The translations under genes and the position numbers were made by a program. DNA of 64,000 nucleotides from Billgrantia azerbaijanica (GTDB taxonomy: Bacteria; Pseudomonadota; Gammaproteobacteria; Pseudomonadales; Halomonadaceae): NCBI GenBank assembly GCA_004551485.1, contig SBLD01000008.1:93892-157891 (forward strand). The letters are read 5' to 3'. Position 1 is the stretch's first letter, and each line of letters opens with the position of its first letter. The notes under the pieces are model-generated. The model made no database searches. It was not told where the DNA came from and saw only the letters and a program-made list of their open reading frames with translations. Positions 20,170 through 29,965 of this stretch are shown one piece after another.

Positions 20170-23001
20170 TCAGACGGTGAAGGCGTCTTCCACCAGCTGT
20201 CGCTGCTGTTCGATGTGCACGGACATGTAGCCGCAGGCCGGAGCCGCGGAGGCGGGACGGCCGGCGAACTTGAGCTCGCGCCCCAGCCCCTCCTTGAGCA
20301 GGTCGGCCACGGCACGCATGTGGTGCTGGCTGGGGTACCAGGCCCCTTGGTTGAGCGGCTCTTCCTGGCACCACACCAGGCTCTCGAGGTTGGCGTACCC
20401 CTTGAGTGCCTCGAAGAGGTCCTCCTTGGGGAAGGGGTAGAGCTGCTCGATGCGCACGATGGCGGTGTCGTCACGCTCGTTCTCCGCACGCCACGCCGCC
20501 AGTTCGTAGTACACCTTGCCGGCACACAGCACCACGCGCTTGACCTTCTCGGGTGCCAGGTTGCCCTGGTCGGGCAGCACCATCTGGAAGCTGCCGTTGG
20601 CCAGGTCGTCGAGGCTGGAGGTCGCATCCTTGTGGCGCAGCAGGCTCTTCGGCGACATGACGATCAGCGGCTTGCGCAGCTTGCGGATCACCTGACGCCG
20701 CAGCAGGTGGTAGATCTGCGACGGCGTGGTGGGCACGCACACCTGCATGTTGTGCTCGGCACACAGCTGCAGGAAGCGCTCGAGACGCGCCGAGGAGTGC
20801 TCGGGGCCCTGCCCTTCGTAGCCGTGGGGCAGCAGCATGGTCAGGCCACACAGGCGCTCCCACTTGGTCTCGCCGGAGGAGATGAACTGGTCGACCACCA
20901 CCTGGGCGCCGTTGAAGAAGTCGCCGAACTGCGCCTCCCAGATCACCAGGTCGTTGGGCGCCGTGGTGGCGTAGCCGTACTCGAACGCCAGCACGGCCTC
21001 CTCGGAGAGGAAGGAGTCGTGGATGGTGAAGCGCGGCTGGCCGTCGGCCATGTGCTGCAGCGGCACGTAGGTGCTGCCGTCCTTCTGGTTGTGCACCACG
21101 GCATGACGGTGGGAGAAGGTGCCGCGCCCCACGTCCTGGCCGGTGATGCGCACCGGGTGCCCCTCGTCGAGCAGCGTGGCGTAGGCCAGCGTCTCGGCGA
21201 AGCCCCAGTTGAGGGCCATGCCGCCGGCCTGCATCTTGCGGCGGTCCTCGTAGATCTTGGCCACCTGGCGCTGCACCTCGACACCGTCGGGGACCTCGCA
21301 CATGCGCGCGGCCAGGCGCTGCAGGCGCTTCATCTCCACCCGGGTATCGGCGTAGCCGCTCCACTCGTGGCCGAGATAGGGCGTCCAGTCGACGAACAGC
21401 GACTTGTTGGGCTCCTGCACCAGGGCGTTGGCCACGTGGTTGCCGGCCGTGAGGTCCTCGCGATAGGTCTCGACCATCGCCTTGGCCTCTTCCTCGCTGA
21501 TCACCCCCTGATCGACCAGGCGCTGGGCGTAGAGGCTGCGCGACGAGGGATGCTGCTTGATCTTGCCGTACATCATCGGCTGGGTGCCGGAGGGCTCGTC
21601 GGCCTCGTTGTGGCCGCGGCGGCGATAGCACACCAGGTCGATGACCACGTCCTTGTTGAACTGCTGGCGGTAGTCGAGCGCCACCTGGGTGGCATGCAGC
21701 ACCGCGTCGGGGTCGTCGCCGTTGACGTGGAAGATCGGCGCCTGGACCATCTTGGCGATGTCGGTGCAGTACTCCGTGGAGCGGGTATCCAGCGGATTGG
21801 AGGTGGTGAAGCCGACCTGGTTGTTGATGACGATGTGCACCGTGCCACCGGTCTTGTAGGCGCGGGTCTGGGACATCTGGAAGGTCTCCATGACCACGCC
21901 CTGACCGGCAAAGGCGGCGTCGCCGTGCACGCTGATCGGCAGCACCTTGGTGCCGTCGCGATCCTCGCGGCGATCCTGGCGGGCACGCACCGAGCCCGCC
22001 ACCACCGGCGCGACGATCTCCAGGTGCGAGGGGTTGAAGGCCAGCGCCAGGTGCACCTCGCCGCCCGGGGTCATGACGTTGGAGCTGAAGCCCTGGTGGT
22101 ACTTCACGTCGCCCGAACCGCGCTCGACGAGCTTCTTGCCGTCGAACTCGTCGATCAGCTCCGAGGGGTTCTTGCCGAGGATGTTGACCAGCAGGTTGAG
22201 GCGGCCGCGGTGGGCCATGCCGATGACCACCTCCTTGGTGCCGTAGCCGCCGGCACGCTGGATCAGCTCGTCCATCATCGGGATGAAGGACTCGCCGCCT
22301 TCCAGGCCGAAGCGCTTGGTGCCCGGGTACTTGGAGGCCAGGTAGTTCTCCAGGCCCTCCGCGGCGGTGAGACGCTCCAGCAGGTGCTTGCGCACCTCGT
22401 CGCTGTACTTGGGCGCCGAACGCACCGACTCGAAGCGCTGCTGCAGCCAGCGTTTCTCCTCGGTGTCGACGATGTGCATGATCTCGCAGCCGATGGAGCG
22501 GCAGTAGGTCTGCTCCAGCGCCGCGACGATCTCGCGCAGCGGCGCCTTGTCCATGCCCAGGAAGAACGAGCCGGTCTGGAATTCGACGTCCAGGTCGGCC
22601 TTGGTGAGCTGGTGGAAGGAGAGGTCGAGGTCGGGAACGGGTGCCTGGCTGCGCAGGCCAAGGGGATCGATGTTGGCCTTCTGGTGGCCCCGGAAGCGGT
22701 AGGCGTTGATCAGCTGAAGGACCTTGACCTGCTTGCGGTTCTCGTCGCTGTCGGCGGCGGCCGCCTGGGGCGTGCGCCGGGCCCGGGCCAACTGGTGGAA
22801 CTGATCGCGGATCGGGCTCAGTGGAATGTCGTGTGAGGCGCCGCCATCGGGGCTCGGCAGCTGATCGAAGTAGGTTCGCCACTCGTCGGGGACGGAACCG
22901 GGGTCGGCGAGGTATTGCTCGTAGAGGGCTTCCACATAGTGAACGTTGCTGCCGCTCACGTGGGAGCTGCTCCACATCAACTCCATTATGCCTTGTTGCA
23001 T
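20170..23001 (-). CDS. sucA: 2-oxoglutarate dehydrogenase E1 component
   Basis: Thiamine-diphosphate-dependent decarboxylase, 943 aa, first step of the 2-oxoglutarate dehydrogenase complex. The N-terminus MQQGIMELMWSSSHVSGSN matches the E. coli SucA start, so the ATG at 23001 is preferred over one six codons upstream. Motifs include MAHRGRLNLLVNILGK, HGDAAFAGQGVV and GTFSHRHAVV. It is separated from sdhB by about 250 bases with two strong hairpins and from sucB by 42 bases. Confidence 0.97.
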   Translation of the reverse strand: MQQGIMELMWSSSHVSGSNVHYVEALYEQYLADPGSVPDEWRTYFDQLPSPDGGASHDIPLSPIRDQFHQLARARRTPQAAAADSDENRKQVKVLQLINAYRFRGHQKANIDPLGLRSQAPVPDLDLSFHQLTKADLDVEFQTGSFFLGMDKAPLREIVAALEQTYCRSIGCEIMHIVDTEEKRWLQQRFESVRSAPKYSDEVRKHLLERLTAAEGLENYLASKYPGTKRFGLEGGESFIPMMDELIQRAGGYGTKEVVIGMAHRGRLNLLVNILGKNPSELIDEFDGKKLVERGSGDVKYHQGFSSNVMTPGGEVHLALAFNPSHLEIVAPVVAGSVRARQDRREDRDGTKVLPISVHGDAAFAGQGVVMETFQMSQTRAYKTGGTVHIVINNQVGFTTSNPLDTRSTEYCTDIAKMVQAPIFHVNGDDPDAVLHATQVALDYRQQFNKDVVIDLVCYRRRGHNEADEPSGTQPMMYGKIKQHPSSRSLYAQRLVDQGVISEEEAKAMVETYREDLTAGNHVANALVQEPNKSLFVDWTPYLGHEWSGYADTRVEMKRLQRLAARMCEVPDGVEVQRQVAKIYEDRRKMQAGGMALNWGFAETLAYATLLDEGHPVRITGQDVGRGTFSHRHAVVHNQKDGSTYVPLQHMADGQPRFTIHDSFLSEEAVLAFEYGYATTAPNDLVIWEAQFGDFFNGAQVVVDQFISSGETKWERLCGLTMLLPHGYEGQGPEHSSARLERFLQLCAEHNMQVCVPTTPSQIYHLLRRQVIRKLRKPLIVMSPKSLLRHKDATSSLDDLANGSFQMVLPDQGNLAPEKVKRVVLCAGKVYYELAAWRAENERDDTAIVRIEQLYPFPKEDLFEALKGYANLESLVWCQEEPLNQGAWYPSQHHMRAVADLLKEGLGRELKFAGRPASAAPACGYMSVHIEQQRQLVEDAFTV

Positions 23002-23141
23002 CTCTCGGTCACCCTGCACTGATGGGGTGTAGTCGGCGCCGTCACGGCCCAGCCGCGGCGGCCTGGGTGGTGCCCTGCCGGTGGGGCGTCTTCATCGCCG
23101 GCGTCTCGAGCCGTAGGGCCGAAACCATGAATCTGCATGGT

Positions 23142-23172
23142 CGAGAGCCGGTACCCAGGGCACCGGCTCTCG
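23142..23172 (-). other. Stem-loop 1 in the sdhB-sucA gap
   Basis: Perfect 11-bp arms CGAGAGCCGGT/ACCGGCTCTCG with a 9-nt loop and no T-tract. Together with the second stem-loop 18 bases away it fills the only long gap inside the sdh-suc cluster, a plausible place for RNA processing or partial termination. Confidence 0.55.
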
Positions 23173-23190
23173 TCCTACTGCTCGCCTGCC

Positions 23191-23213
23191 GGCCGCGACA
23201 CGGTGTCGCGGCC
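23191..23213 (-). other. Stem-loop 2 in the sdhB-sucA gap
   Basis: Perfect 11-bp arms GGCCGCGACAC/GTGTCGCGGCC around a single base, 40 bases after the sdhB stop. There is no T-tract on the minus strand. The tiny loop also fits a protein-binding palindrome. Confidence 0.55.
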
Positions 23214-23253
23214 GAAAATCCGGTTGCCATGATAGCAAGCCGGGCGCCACGAT

Positions 23254-23964
23254 TTAAGTGGCATTGGCGAGCAGCATCTCGCGGATCTTGCCGATCGCGC
23301 GGGTGGGGTTGAGCCCTTTGGGGCATACCGCCACGCAGTTCATGATGCCGCGGCAGCGGAACACGCTGAACGGGTCCTCGAGCTCGGCCAGGCGCTCGCG
23401 GGTCGCCTTGTCGCGGGAGTCCGCCAGGAAGCGGTAGGACTGCAGCAGGCCGGCCGGGCCGACGAACTTGTCCGGGTTCCACCAGAACGACGGGCAGGAG
23501 GTGGAGCAGCAGGCGCACAGGATGCACTCGTAGAGGCCATCCAGCTTGTCGCGCTCCTCCGGTGACTGCAGGCGCTCGATGGCCGGCGCCGGCTCGTCGT
23601 TCTGCAGGTACGGCTGGATGCGCTCGTACTGCTGGTAGAACAGCCCCATGTCGACCACCAGGTCGCGAACGACCGGCAGGCCGGGCAGCGGACGCAGGGT
23701 CAGCTTGTTGTCCTTGACCACCTCGGAGAGCGAGGTGATGCAGGCCAGGCCGTTCTTGCCGTTCATGTTCATGCCATCGGAGCCGCACACGCCCTCGCGG
23801 CAGCTGCGACGGTAGGCCAGGGTGGTGTCCTCGGCCTTGAGCATTTCCAGGACGTTGAGGACCATGAGGTCACGACCCTGGGTGTCCACCTGATACTCCT
23901 GCATGTAGGGCGCGGAGTCGGTTTCCGGGTTGTAGCGGTAGATGGATACCTGAAGCATGGACAT
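23254..23964 (-). CDS. sdhB: Succinate dehydrogenase iron-sulfur subunit
   Basis: Electron-transfer subunit of complex II, 236 aa. All three clusters are readable: the [2Fe-2S] ligands in CREGVCGSDGMNMNG, the [4Fe-4S] ligands in CILCACCSTSCPS and the [3Fe-4S] ligands in CRGIMNCVAVCPKGLNP. The ATG at 23964 is chosen for its GGGGAG RBS; an upstream in-frame start would overlap sdhA. Membrane-peripheral, between SdhA and the SdhCD anchor. Confidence 0.97.
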   Translation of the reverse strand: MSMLQVSIYRYNPETDSAPYMQEYQVDTQGRDLMVLNVLEMLKAEDTTLAYRRSCREGVCGSDGMNMNGKNGLACITSLSEVVKDNKLTLRPLPGLPVVRDLVVDMGLFYQQYERIQPYLQNDEPAPAIERLQSPEERDKLDGLYECILCACCSTSCPSFWWNPDKFVGPAGLLQSYRFLADSRDKATRERLAELEDPFSVFRCRGIMNCVAVCPKGLNPTRAIGKIREMLLANAT

Positions 23965-23975
23965 CGTGACTCCCC

Positions 23976-25748
23976 TCAATAGGTACGGACTTTCGGCTCG
24001 AAGGTATCGACGGTCTTCGGCTTGAAGTTCACGTCGCGCTTGCCGACTTTCTTCTCGGCCGGGAAGTACAGGGAGTGCTTCAGCCAGTTGACGTCATCGC
24101 GGTCCGGATAGTCGTAGCGGGAGTGAGCGCCACGGCTCTCCTTGCGCTCCAGGGCGGCGATGGCGGTGGCTTCGGCCACTTCCATCAGGTTGTCGAGCTC
24201 GAGTGCTTCGACGCGCGCGGTGTTGAAGGCACCGGACTTGTCGGCCAGGTGGGCACTGGCGATCCGCTCGCGCAGCTCGGCCAGCTGTCCCACGCCCTTC
24301 TGCATGTTGTCCTCCTGGCGGAACACGCCGAAGGAGTTCTGCATGATGCCCTGCAGCTCGGCCTTGAGATCGGCCACGGACTCGCCGCCGGTGGACTCGT
24401 TCCAGCGGGTCATGCGCTTCATCGCCGCGTCGACGTCGGACTCGGAGGCCTCGAGGTAGTCGATCCCCTCGTTGAGCGCGCCCTCGATGAACATGCCCGC
24501 CGCGCGACCGAACACCACCAGGTCGAGCAGCGAGTTGCCGCCCAGGCGGTTGGCACCGTGCACCGAGACGCAGGCCGCCTCGCCGCAGGCGAACAGGCCG
24601 TTGATGATGCGGTCATTGCCCTTGGCGTCGGGCATGATCGCCTGGCCGTGCACGTTGGTGGGCACCCCGCCCATCATGTAGTGACAGGTCGGCACCACCG
24701 GGATCGGCGCATGCACCGGATCGACGTGGGCGAAGATCTTGGCGAGCTCGCTGATGCCCGGCAGGCGCTTGTTGAGCACCTCCTCGCCCAGGTGGTCGAG
24801 CTTGAGGAAGACGTGGTCGCCGTTCTCGCCGCAGCCGCGGCCCTCGAGGATCTCCATGACCATGGAGCGGGCGACCACGTCGCGACCGGCGAGGTCCTTG
24901 GCGTTGGGGGCATAACGCTCCATGAAGCGCTCGCCGTCCTTGTTGACCAGATAGCCACCCTCGCCGCGGCAGCCCTCGGTCACCAGCACGCCGGCACCAT
25001 GGATACCGGTCGGGTGGAACTGCCACATCTCCATGTCCTGCATGGGGAAGCCGGCGCGCAGCGCCATGCCGATGCCGTCGCCGGTGTTGATCAGGGCGTT
25101 GGTGGTGGAGGCGTAGATGCGCCCGGAGCCGCCGGTGGCGAGCACGGTGGCCTTGGACTTGACGTGCACCACTTCGCCGGTCTCGATGCACATGGCGATG
25201 CAGCCCACCACGTCACCGTTGGCGTTCTTCACCAGGTCGACCGCGAACCACTCGTTGAGGAAGGTGGTGTTGTTCTTCAGGTTGTTCTGATAGAGGGTGT
25301 GCAGCAGGGCGTGGCCGGTACGGTCGGCCGCCGCGCAGGTGCGCGCCGCCTGGCCACCCTCGCCAAACTGCTTGGACTGGCCGCCGAACGGGCGCTGGTA
25401 GATGCGGCCGTTGTCGAAACGCGAGAACGGCAGGCCCATGTGCTCGAGCTCGAAGACCGCCTTGGGGCCCTCGGAGCACATGTACTCCGCGGCGTCCTGG
25501 TCGGTGATGTAGTCACCGCCCTTGACGGTGTCGTACATGTGCCAGCGCCAGTCGTCGTTGGGGTCGGCGGAGGCGATGGCGCAGGTGATGCCGCCCTGGG
25601 CGGAGACCGTGTGGGAGCGGGTCGGGAAGACCTTGGAGAGCACGGCGGTCTTCTTGCCGGACTTGGCCAGTTCCAGCGCGGCACGCAGGCCGGCACCGCC
25701 ACCGCCGATGATGATGGCGTCGAAAGACAGACTACGCATATTGGACAT
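23976..25748 (-). CDS. sdhA: Succinate dehydrogenase flavoprotein subunit
   Basis: Catalytic subunit of complex II, 590 aa, oxidising succinate to fumarate. FAD-binding [14 protein letters not shown]; the covalent flavin His lies in [12 protein letters not shown]; the active site and FAD region is [15 protein letters not shown]. The C-terminus ends EPKVRTY as in E. coli-type SdhA. It starts 3 bases after the sdhD stop. Confidence 0.97.
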   Translation of the reverse strand: MSNMRSLSFDAIIIGGGGAGLRAALELAKSGKKTAVLSKVFPTRSHTVSAQGGITCAIASADPNDDWRWHMYDTVKGGDYITDQDAAEYMCSEGPKAVFELEHMGLPFSRFDNGRIYQRPFGGQSKQFGEGGQAARTCAAADRTGHALLHTLYQNNLKNNTTFLNEWFAVDLVKNANGDVVGCIAMCIETGEVVHVKSKATVLATGGSGRIYASTTNALINTGDGIGMALRAGFPMQDMEMWQFHPTGIHGAGVLVTEGCRGEGGYLVNKDGERFMERYAPNAKDLAGRDVVARSMVMEILEGRGCGENGDHVFLKLDHLGEEVLNKRLPGISELAKIFAHVDPVHAPIPVVPTCHYMMGGVPTNVHGQAIMPDAKGNDRIINGLFACGEAACVSVHGANRLGGNSLLDLVVFGRAAGMFIEGALNEGIDYLEASESDVDAAMKRMTRWNESTGGESVADLKAELQGIMQNSFGVFRQEDNMQKGVGQLAELRERIASAHLADKSGAFNTARVEALELDNLMEVAEATAIAALERKESRGAHSRYDYPDRDDVNWLKHSLYFPAEKKVGKRDVNFKPKTVDTFEPKVRTY

Positions 25749-25751
25749 CTA

Positions 25752-26099
25752 TCAGGCCCCCCACAGCACTTGAATACCCCAGACCAGGAACACGAAAATG
25801 GCCAGGATGATGACGATCTGGGTACCGACGCGCACGCCGGTCGGTTTGATATAATCCGTGGTCACGGTCCACAGCCCGACCCAGGCATGAGCCGCGATGG
25901 AGATCAGCGACAGCAGCGTGAAGATACGCATCCAGGTCTGGGCGAAGAGCCCGCTCCAGGCGGCGTAGTCGAGCCCCGGGTTGAAGAGCAGATAGGCGAC
26001 GATGAACAGCGTATAGAGGGCCAGGATCAGCGCCGAGACGCGCTGGATGAGCCAGTCGGAAAGGCCACTGCGACCCAGATTGGTGACGTTGGTTACCAT
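25752..26099 (-). CDS. sdhD: Succinate dehydrogenase membrane anchor
   Basis: Small 115-aa membrane anchor with three hydrophobic helices (about 17-39, 57-78, 88-112). HAWVGLWTVTTDYIKP carries the heme-ligand His and the quinone-site Tyr/Lys region typical of SdhD. It overlaps sdhC by 7 bases. Confidence 0.93.
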   Translation of the reverse strand: MVTNVTNLGRSGLSDWLIQRVSALILALYTLFIVAYLLFNPGLDYAAWSGLFAQTWMRIFTLLSLISIAAHAWVGLWTVTTDYIKPTGVRVGTQIVIILAIFVFLVWGIQVLWGA

Positions 26100-26482
26100 A
26101 CCCAGACTCCTGCCAGAATGATGAGGACGGCACTCACCACCACGGTGATCTGCGCCTTCTTGACGCCCCCTTCGAGGGTCACGCCGATATCGATATCCAT
26201 CAGCAGGTGCTTGATGCCTGCCACGAAATGGAAGGCCAGTGCCGACAGAAGTCCCCAGGCGATCAGCTTGGCCAGGAAGTTATGGGCCAGGGCATCGCTC
26301 ACGGCGGCAAAACCGGCGGGAGAGGACAGGGATTTGTCGAAGGCCCAGAAGGCGAAGATGAGACCGATGAAGAGGATGACGCCGGTAATGCGGTGGGCGA
26401 TCGACGTCAAGGCGGGAAGTGGGAAGTGTATCGTGGTGAGGTCTAGGTTGACGGGTCGTTTGCTATTCACGGCTCTATACAC
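26093..26482 (-). CDS. sdhC: Succinate dehydrogenase cytochrome b556 subunit
   Basis: 129-aa three-helix anchor. SKRPVNLDLTTIHFPLPA matches the E. coli SdhC N-terminus, and FHFVAGIKHLLMD holds the heme-ligand His. No ATG is present at the expected position. Two in-frame GTG codons are candidates, 26482 and 26470; 26482 gives the E. coli length. An AAGAGAG stretch lies very close to it. First gene of the sdh-suc cluster, with a long untranslated leader likely. Confidence 0.9.
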   Translation of the reverse strand: MYRAVNSKRPVNLDLTTIHFPLPALTSIAHRITGVILFIGLIFAFWAFDKSLSSPAGFAAVSDALAHNFLAKLIAWGLLSALAFHFVAGIKHLLMDIDIGVTLEGGVKKAQITVVVSAVLIILAGVWVW

Positions 26483-26961
26483 ACTCTCTTGGCTCGCTTC
26501 GGTGACAGCCCCCGGCAGGCAGACCGGGTGGAAGCAAGCGGTGGTTTGAGGTAGGGGGCTCGCCGCTGCCGAGACGGGCATGACAACGAGTACCTGCCAG
26601 TCGCGCGGTGAGGATTATAGGGACATGAACCCCCACTGACAAATGAACCGCCGGCGGACTCGACCATGGTGCAAGCCCGTCGCCAAGGCGTTCGTTCACC
26701 GTTGATCGGCGAAGCACGCGCGAGCCGCATGGCGCCGCGCCGCCCATGGTGCAAGGCATCATTTTTTATACATAAATCTATACAGGATAATGTAAATTGT
26801 ACAGCTTCGCGGGCACCATGGGCTAATTGACAATCCCGGGAACGCTTCTATAGTGGGCGAACCTTTTTCGCGGGCCGAGTTGTTGACGACCCGAGCTGTT
26901 GGAAACACCGTTTGCGAAATAATGACTTAACGATTCCATTCGACTTCGAGAGGAGGCCAGC
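26483..26961. promoter_or_regulatory. Divergent sdhC/gltA control region
   Basis: 479 bases without a gene. The half near sdhC is GC-rich leader. 26760-26805 is strikingly AT-rich (TTTTTTATACATAAATC, then CAGGATAATGTAAATTG) and on the minus strand offers several loose -10/-35 combinations for sdhC, which would give a leader of about 280 bases. The gltA promoter lies at 26827-26854. Coregulation of gltA and sdh from this gap is expected. Confidence 0.6.
26827..26854 (+). promoter_or_regulatory. Sigma-70 promoter of gltA
   Basis: Perfect -35 TTGACA (26827-26832), a 16-bp spacer, and -10 TATAGT (26849-26854). Transcription would start near 26861, about 100 bases before the gltA ATG, which has a GAGGAGG Shine-Dalgarno. 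Confidence 0.8.
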
Positions 26962-28245
<1,284 letters not shown>

Positions 28246-28280
28246 TGCCGGCAGGCAGCGGCCTCGCCGCAGCGCACGCA

Positions 28281-28306
28281 GAAAGCCGCCTCCGGGCGGC
28301 TTTTCT
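28281..28306 (+). terminator. Intrinsic terminator of gltA
   Basis: Stem AAGCCGCC/GGCGGCTT with a TCCG loop followed by TTTCTCGTTT, 35 bases after the gltA stop. Confidence 0.85.
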
Positions 28307-28360
28307 CGTTTCGGGGCGCTCCCGACGGACGCCACCTGTAAAGAAGAGAAGGAGTCATCG

Positions 28361-29251
28361 ATGAGTCAGGAGATTACCACCGTCGCCTTCATCGGCCTGG
28401 GCGTGATGGGCTACCCCATGGCTGGGCACCTGGCCCGGGCCGGCCTCGCCGTGCGTGTCTACAACCGCACCGCGGCCCGCGCCGAGGCCTGGGTGAGAGA
28501 CTACGGCGGCAGCCACCACCCCACCCCCCGCGACGCCGCCGCAGGCGCCGACCTGGTCCTCGTCTGCGTGGGCAACGATGACGACGTGCGCCAGGTCACC
28601 ACCGGCACGGACGGCGCGCTCTCCGGCATGACCGAGGGCAGCCTGCTGGTGGACCACACCACCGCCTCCGCCGACCTGGCCGAAGAGCTCGATGCCGCCT
28701 GCCGGCAAGGCGGCATCGGCTTCCTGGACGCCCCGGTCTCGGGCGGCCAGCAGGGGGCGGAGAACGGCGCGCTGACCATCATGTGCGGCGGCGCCGAGGC
28801 CGACTTTGCGCGCGCCGAGCCGGTGCTCGGCCACTACGGCCGCGCCGTGACCCTGATGGGCGCCGCCGGCAGCGGCCAGCTCACCAAGATGGTCAACCAG
28901 ATCTGCATCGCCGGCCTGGTCCAGGGGCTCGCCGAGGGGCTGCACTTCGCCGAGCAGGCTGGCCTCGACCAGCAGCGCGTCGTCGACGTGATTGCCCAGG
29001 GAGCCGCCGGCTCCTGGCAGATGGAGAACCGCCACAAGACCATGATCAACGATGAGTACGAGCACGGCTTCGCGGTGAACTGGATGCGCAAGGACCTGGG
29101 CATCTGCCTCGAGCAGGCGCGCCGCCTGCAGGCGCGCCTGCCGGTCACCGCCCTGGTGGACCAGTTCTACGCCGACGTCCAGGTGATGGGCGGCGGCCGC
29201 TGGGATACCTCCTCGCTGCTGCGTCGCCTGCGCGCCCTGGGGCATCGCTGA
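28361..29251 (+). CDS. Beta-hydroxyacid dehydrogenase (GarR / 3-hydroxyisobutyrate dehydrogenase family)
   Basis: NAD(P)-dependent oxidoreductase, 296 aa. The N-terminal Rossmann motif is FIGLGVMGYPMAGHLARAG; the substrate signature DAPVSGGQQGAENG and the catalytic Lys region GSGQLTKMVNQ are intact. Related enzymes reduce tartronate semialdehyde or oxidise 3-hydroxyisobutyrate; the exact substrate cannot be fixed here. An AGAAGGAG RBS precedes the ATG. It stands alone downstream of gltA. Confidence 0.88.
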   Translation: MSQEITTVAFIGLGVMGYPMAGHLARAGLAVRVYNRTAARAEAWVRDYGGSHHPTPRDAAAGADLVLVCVGNDDDVRQVTTGTDGALSGMTEGSLLVDHTTASADLAEELDAACRQGGIGFLDAPVSGGQQGAENGALTIMCGGAEADFARAEPVLGHYGRAVTLMGAAGSGQLTKMVNQICIAGLVQGLAEGLHFAEQAGLDQQRVVDVIAQGAAGSWQMENRHKTMINDEYEHGFAVNWMRKDLGICLEQARRLQARLPVTALVDQFYADVQVMGGGRWDTSSLLRRLRALGHR

Positions 29252-29389
29252 GCCAATGAGCGCCGTCGATCCACGGCGGCGCCCACCCTTATTCCGGGAC
29301 AAGGTTTCGAGTACCAGAAGCCTCATCCACGTTCTTGACAAAAGTCACACTCCAGGCATTACCCACGATCCCTCAAACAGCACGGAGCG

Positions 29390-29412
29390 TTTTCCACACA
29401 TTCTGTGGATAA
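29390..29412. promoter_or_regulatory. Inverted DnaA-box pair
   Basis: TTTTCCACA (29390-29398, one mismatch from TTATCCACA) faces TGTGGATAA (29404-29412), the exact complement of the R1-type DnaA box, across 5 bases. A weaker TGTTCACAA follows at 29416. AT-rich DNA with two GATC sites begins 60 bases downstream. Confidence 0.5.
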
Positions 29413-29473
29413 CCCTGTTCACAACCCCTCGAAAAGGTCGCGAAATCGCCATGGGGAGCGGCCTGTCCTTAGA

Positions 29474-29492
29474 TTGATCACTTTTTGATCAA
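29474..29492. promoter_or_regulatory. TTGATCA dyad in AT-rich DNA
   Basis: Perfect 7-bp arms TTGATCA/TGATCAA separated by CTTTT. It could be a regulator site, or part of an unwinding-type element: GATCACTTTTTGA matches 10 of 13 positions of the E. coli oriC 13-mer consensus by eye. Confidence 0.45.
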
Positions 29493-29528
29493 AAATAACC
29501 CATTGAATAATAAGGGTTTTATAGGAAA

Positions 29529-29548
29529 GCCCGGCAAGACGCCGGGTT
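29529..29548. terminator. GC hairpin, possible secondary terminator
   Basis: CCCGGC (29530-29535) pairs with GCCGGG (29541-29546) around AAGAC. On the minus strand CTTT follows the stem, so it may back up the main terminator of the gltX-tRNA transcript. Confidence 0.4.
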
Positions 29549-29683
29549 ATGCCACCACCGTCAATGAACGGCGGGGGATACGCGGCGGGGGTGGACAAGT
29601 CAAGCTCGAGGCACCGTCGAAACGGCACTTCAATGACGTTTTCACGGAAGGAAGCCATCACCGACACGGCGGACGGCGGCAAC

Positions 29684-29706
29684 AAAAAAAGACGCCTTGG
29701 GCGTCT
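29684..29706 (-). terminator. Intrinsic terminator of the gltX-tRNA transcript
   Basis: On the minus strand: stem AGACGCC/GGCGTCT with a CAA loop followed by seven T, 37 bases past the mature end of tRNA-Glu. Confidence 0.9.
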
Positions 29707-29742
29707 CGAGGTCACGGCAGGCGACTGCCGGAGAAAGAAGGA

Positions 29743-29818
29743 TGGCGTCCCATAGGGGGTTCGAACCCCTGTTCCCGCCGTGAAAGGGCGGTGTCCTGGA
29801 CCACTAGACGAATGGGAC
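29743..29818 (-). tRNA. tRNA-Glu (UUC)
   Basis: 76-nt cloverleaf with encoded CCA. Acceptor arms GTCCCAT/ATGGGAC, anticodon stem-loop CCGCCCTTTCACGGCGG with anticodon TTC, and T-arm GGGGTTCGAACCCC. It lies 15 bases after tRNA-Ala and downstream of gltX, whose product charges it. Confidence 0.97.
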
Positions 29819-29833
29819 GCAATGCTTCGCGGG

Positions 29834-29909
29834 TGGTGGAGCCTAGCGGGATCGAACCGCTGACCTCGACACTGCCAGTGTCGCGCTCTCCCAGCTGAGC
29901 TAAGGCCCC
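29834..29909 (-). tRNA. tRNA-Ala (GGC)
   Basis: 76-nt cloverleaf with encoded CCA. Acceptor GGGGCCT, D-arm GCTCAGCTGGGAGAGC, anticodon loop ACTGGCAGT with anticodon GGC, T-arm AGCGGTTCGATCCCGCT. It lies 56 bases after the gltX stop on the same strand. Confidence 0.97.
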
Positions 29910-29965
29910 GTTCTCGCGAAGACGGGGCGTATCTTACTGATTCGCCCCGCCTCGGTCAAGCCTTT

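Larger units (their letters stand above)
29252..29742. other. Gene-free gap with DnaA-box-like and AT-rich elements
   Basis: About 490 bases with no convincing gene. It holds an inverted pair of DnaA-box-like 9-mers (29390-29412), a TTGATCA dyad (29474-29492) inside AT-rich sequence, a GC hairpin (29529-29548) and the tRNA terminator (29684-29706). The remainder shows nothing recognisable. Confidence 0.6.

Noticed and set aside
20215-22836. Open plus-strand frame of 873 codons opposite sucA
   Set aside because: High-GC antisense shadow; the composition is His/Val/Leu-rich without domain motifs, and sucA is certain.
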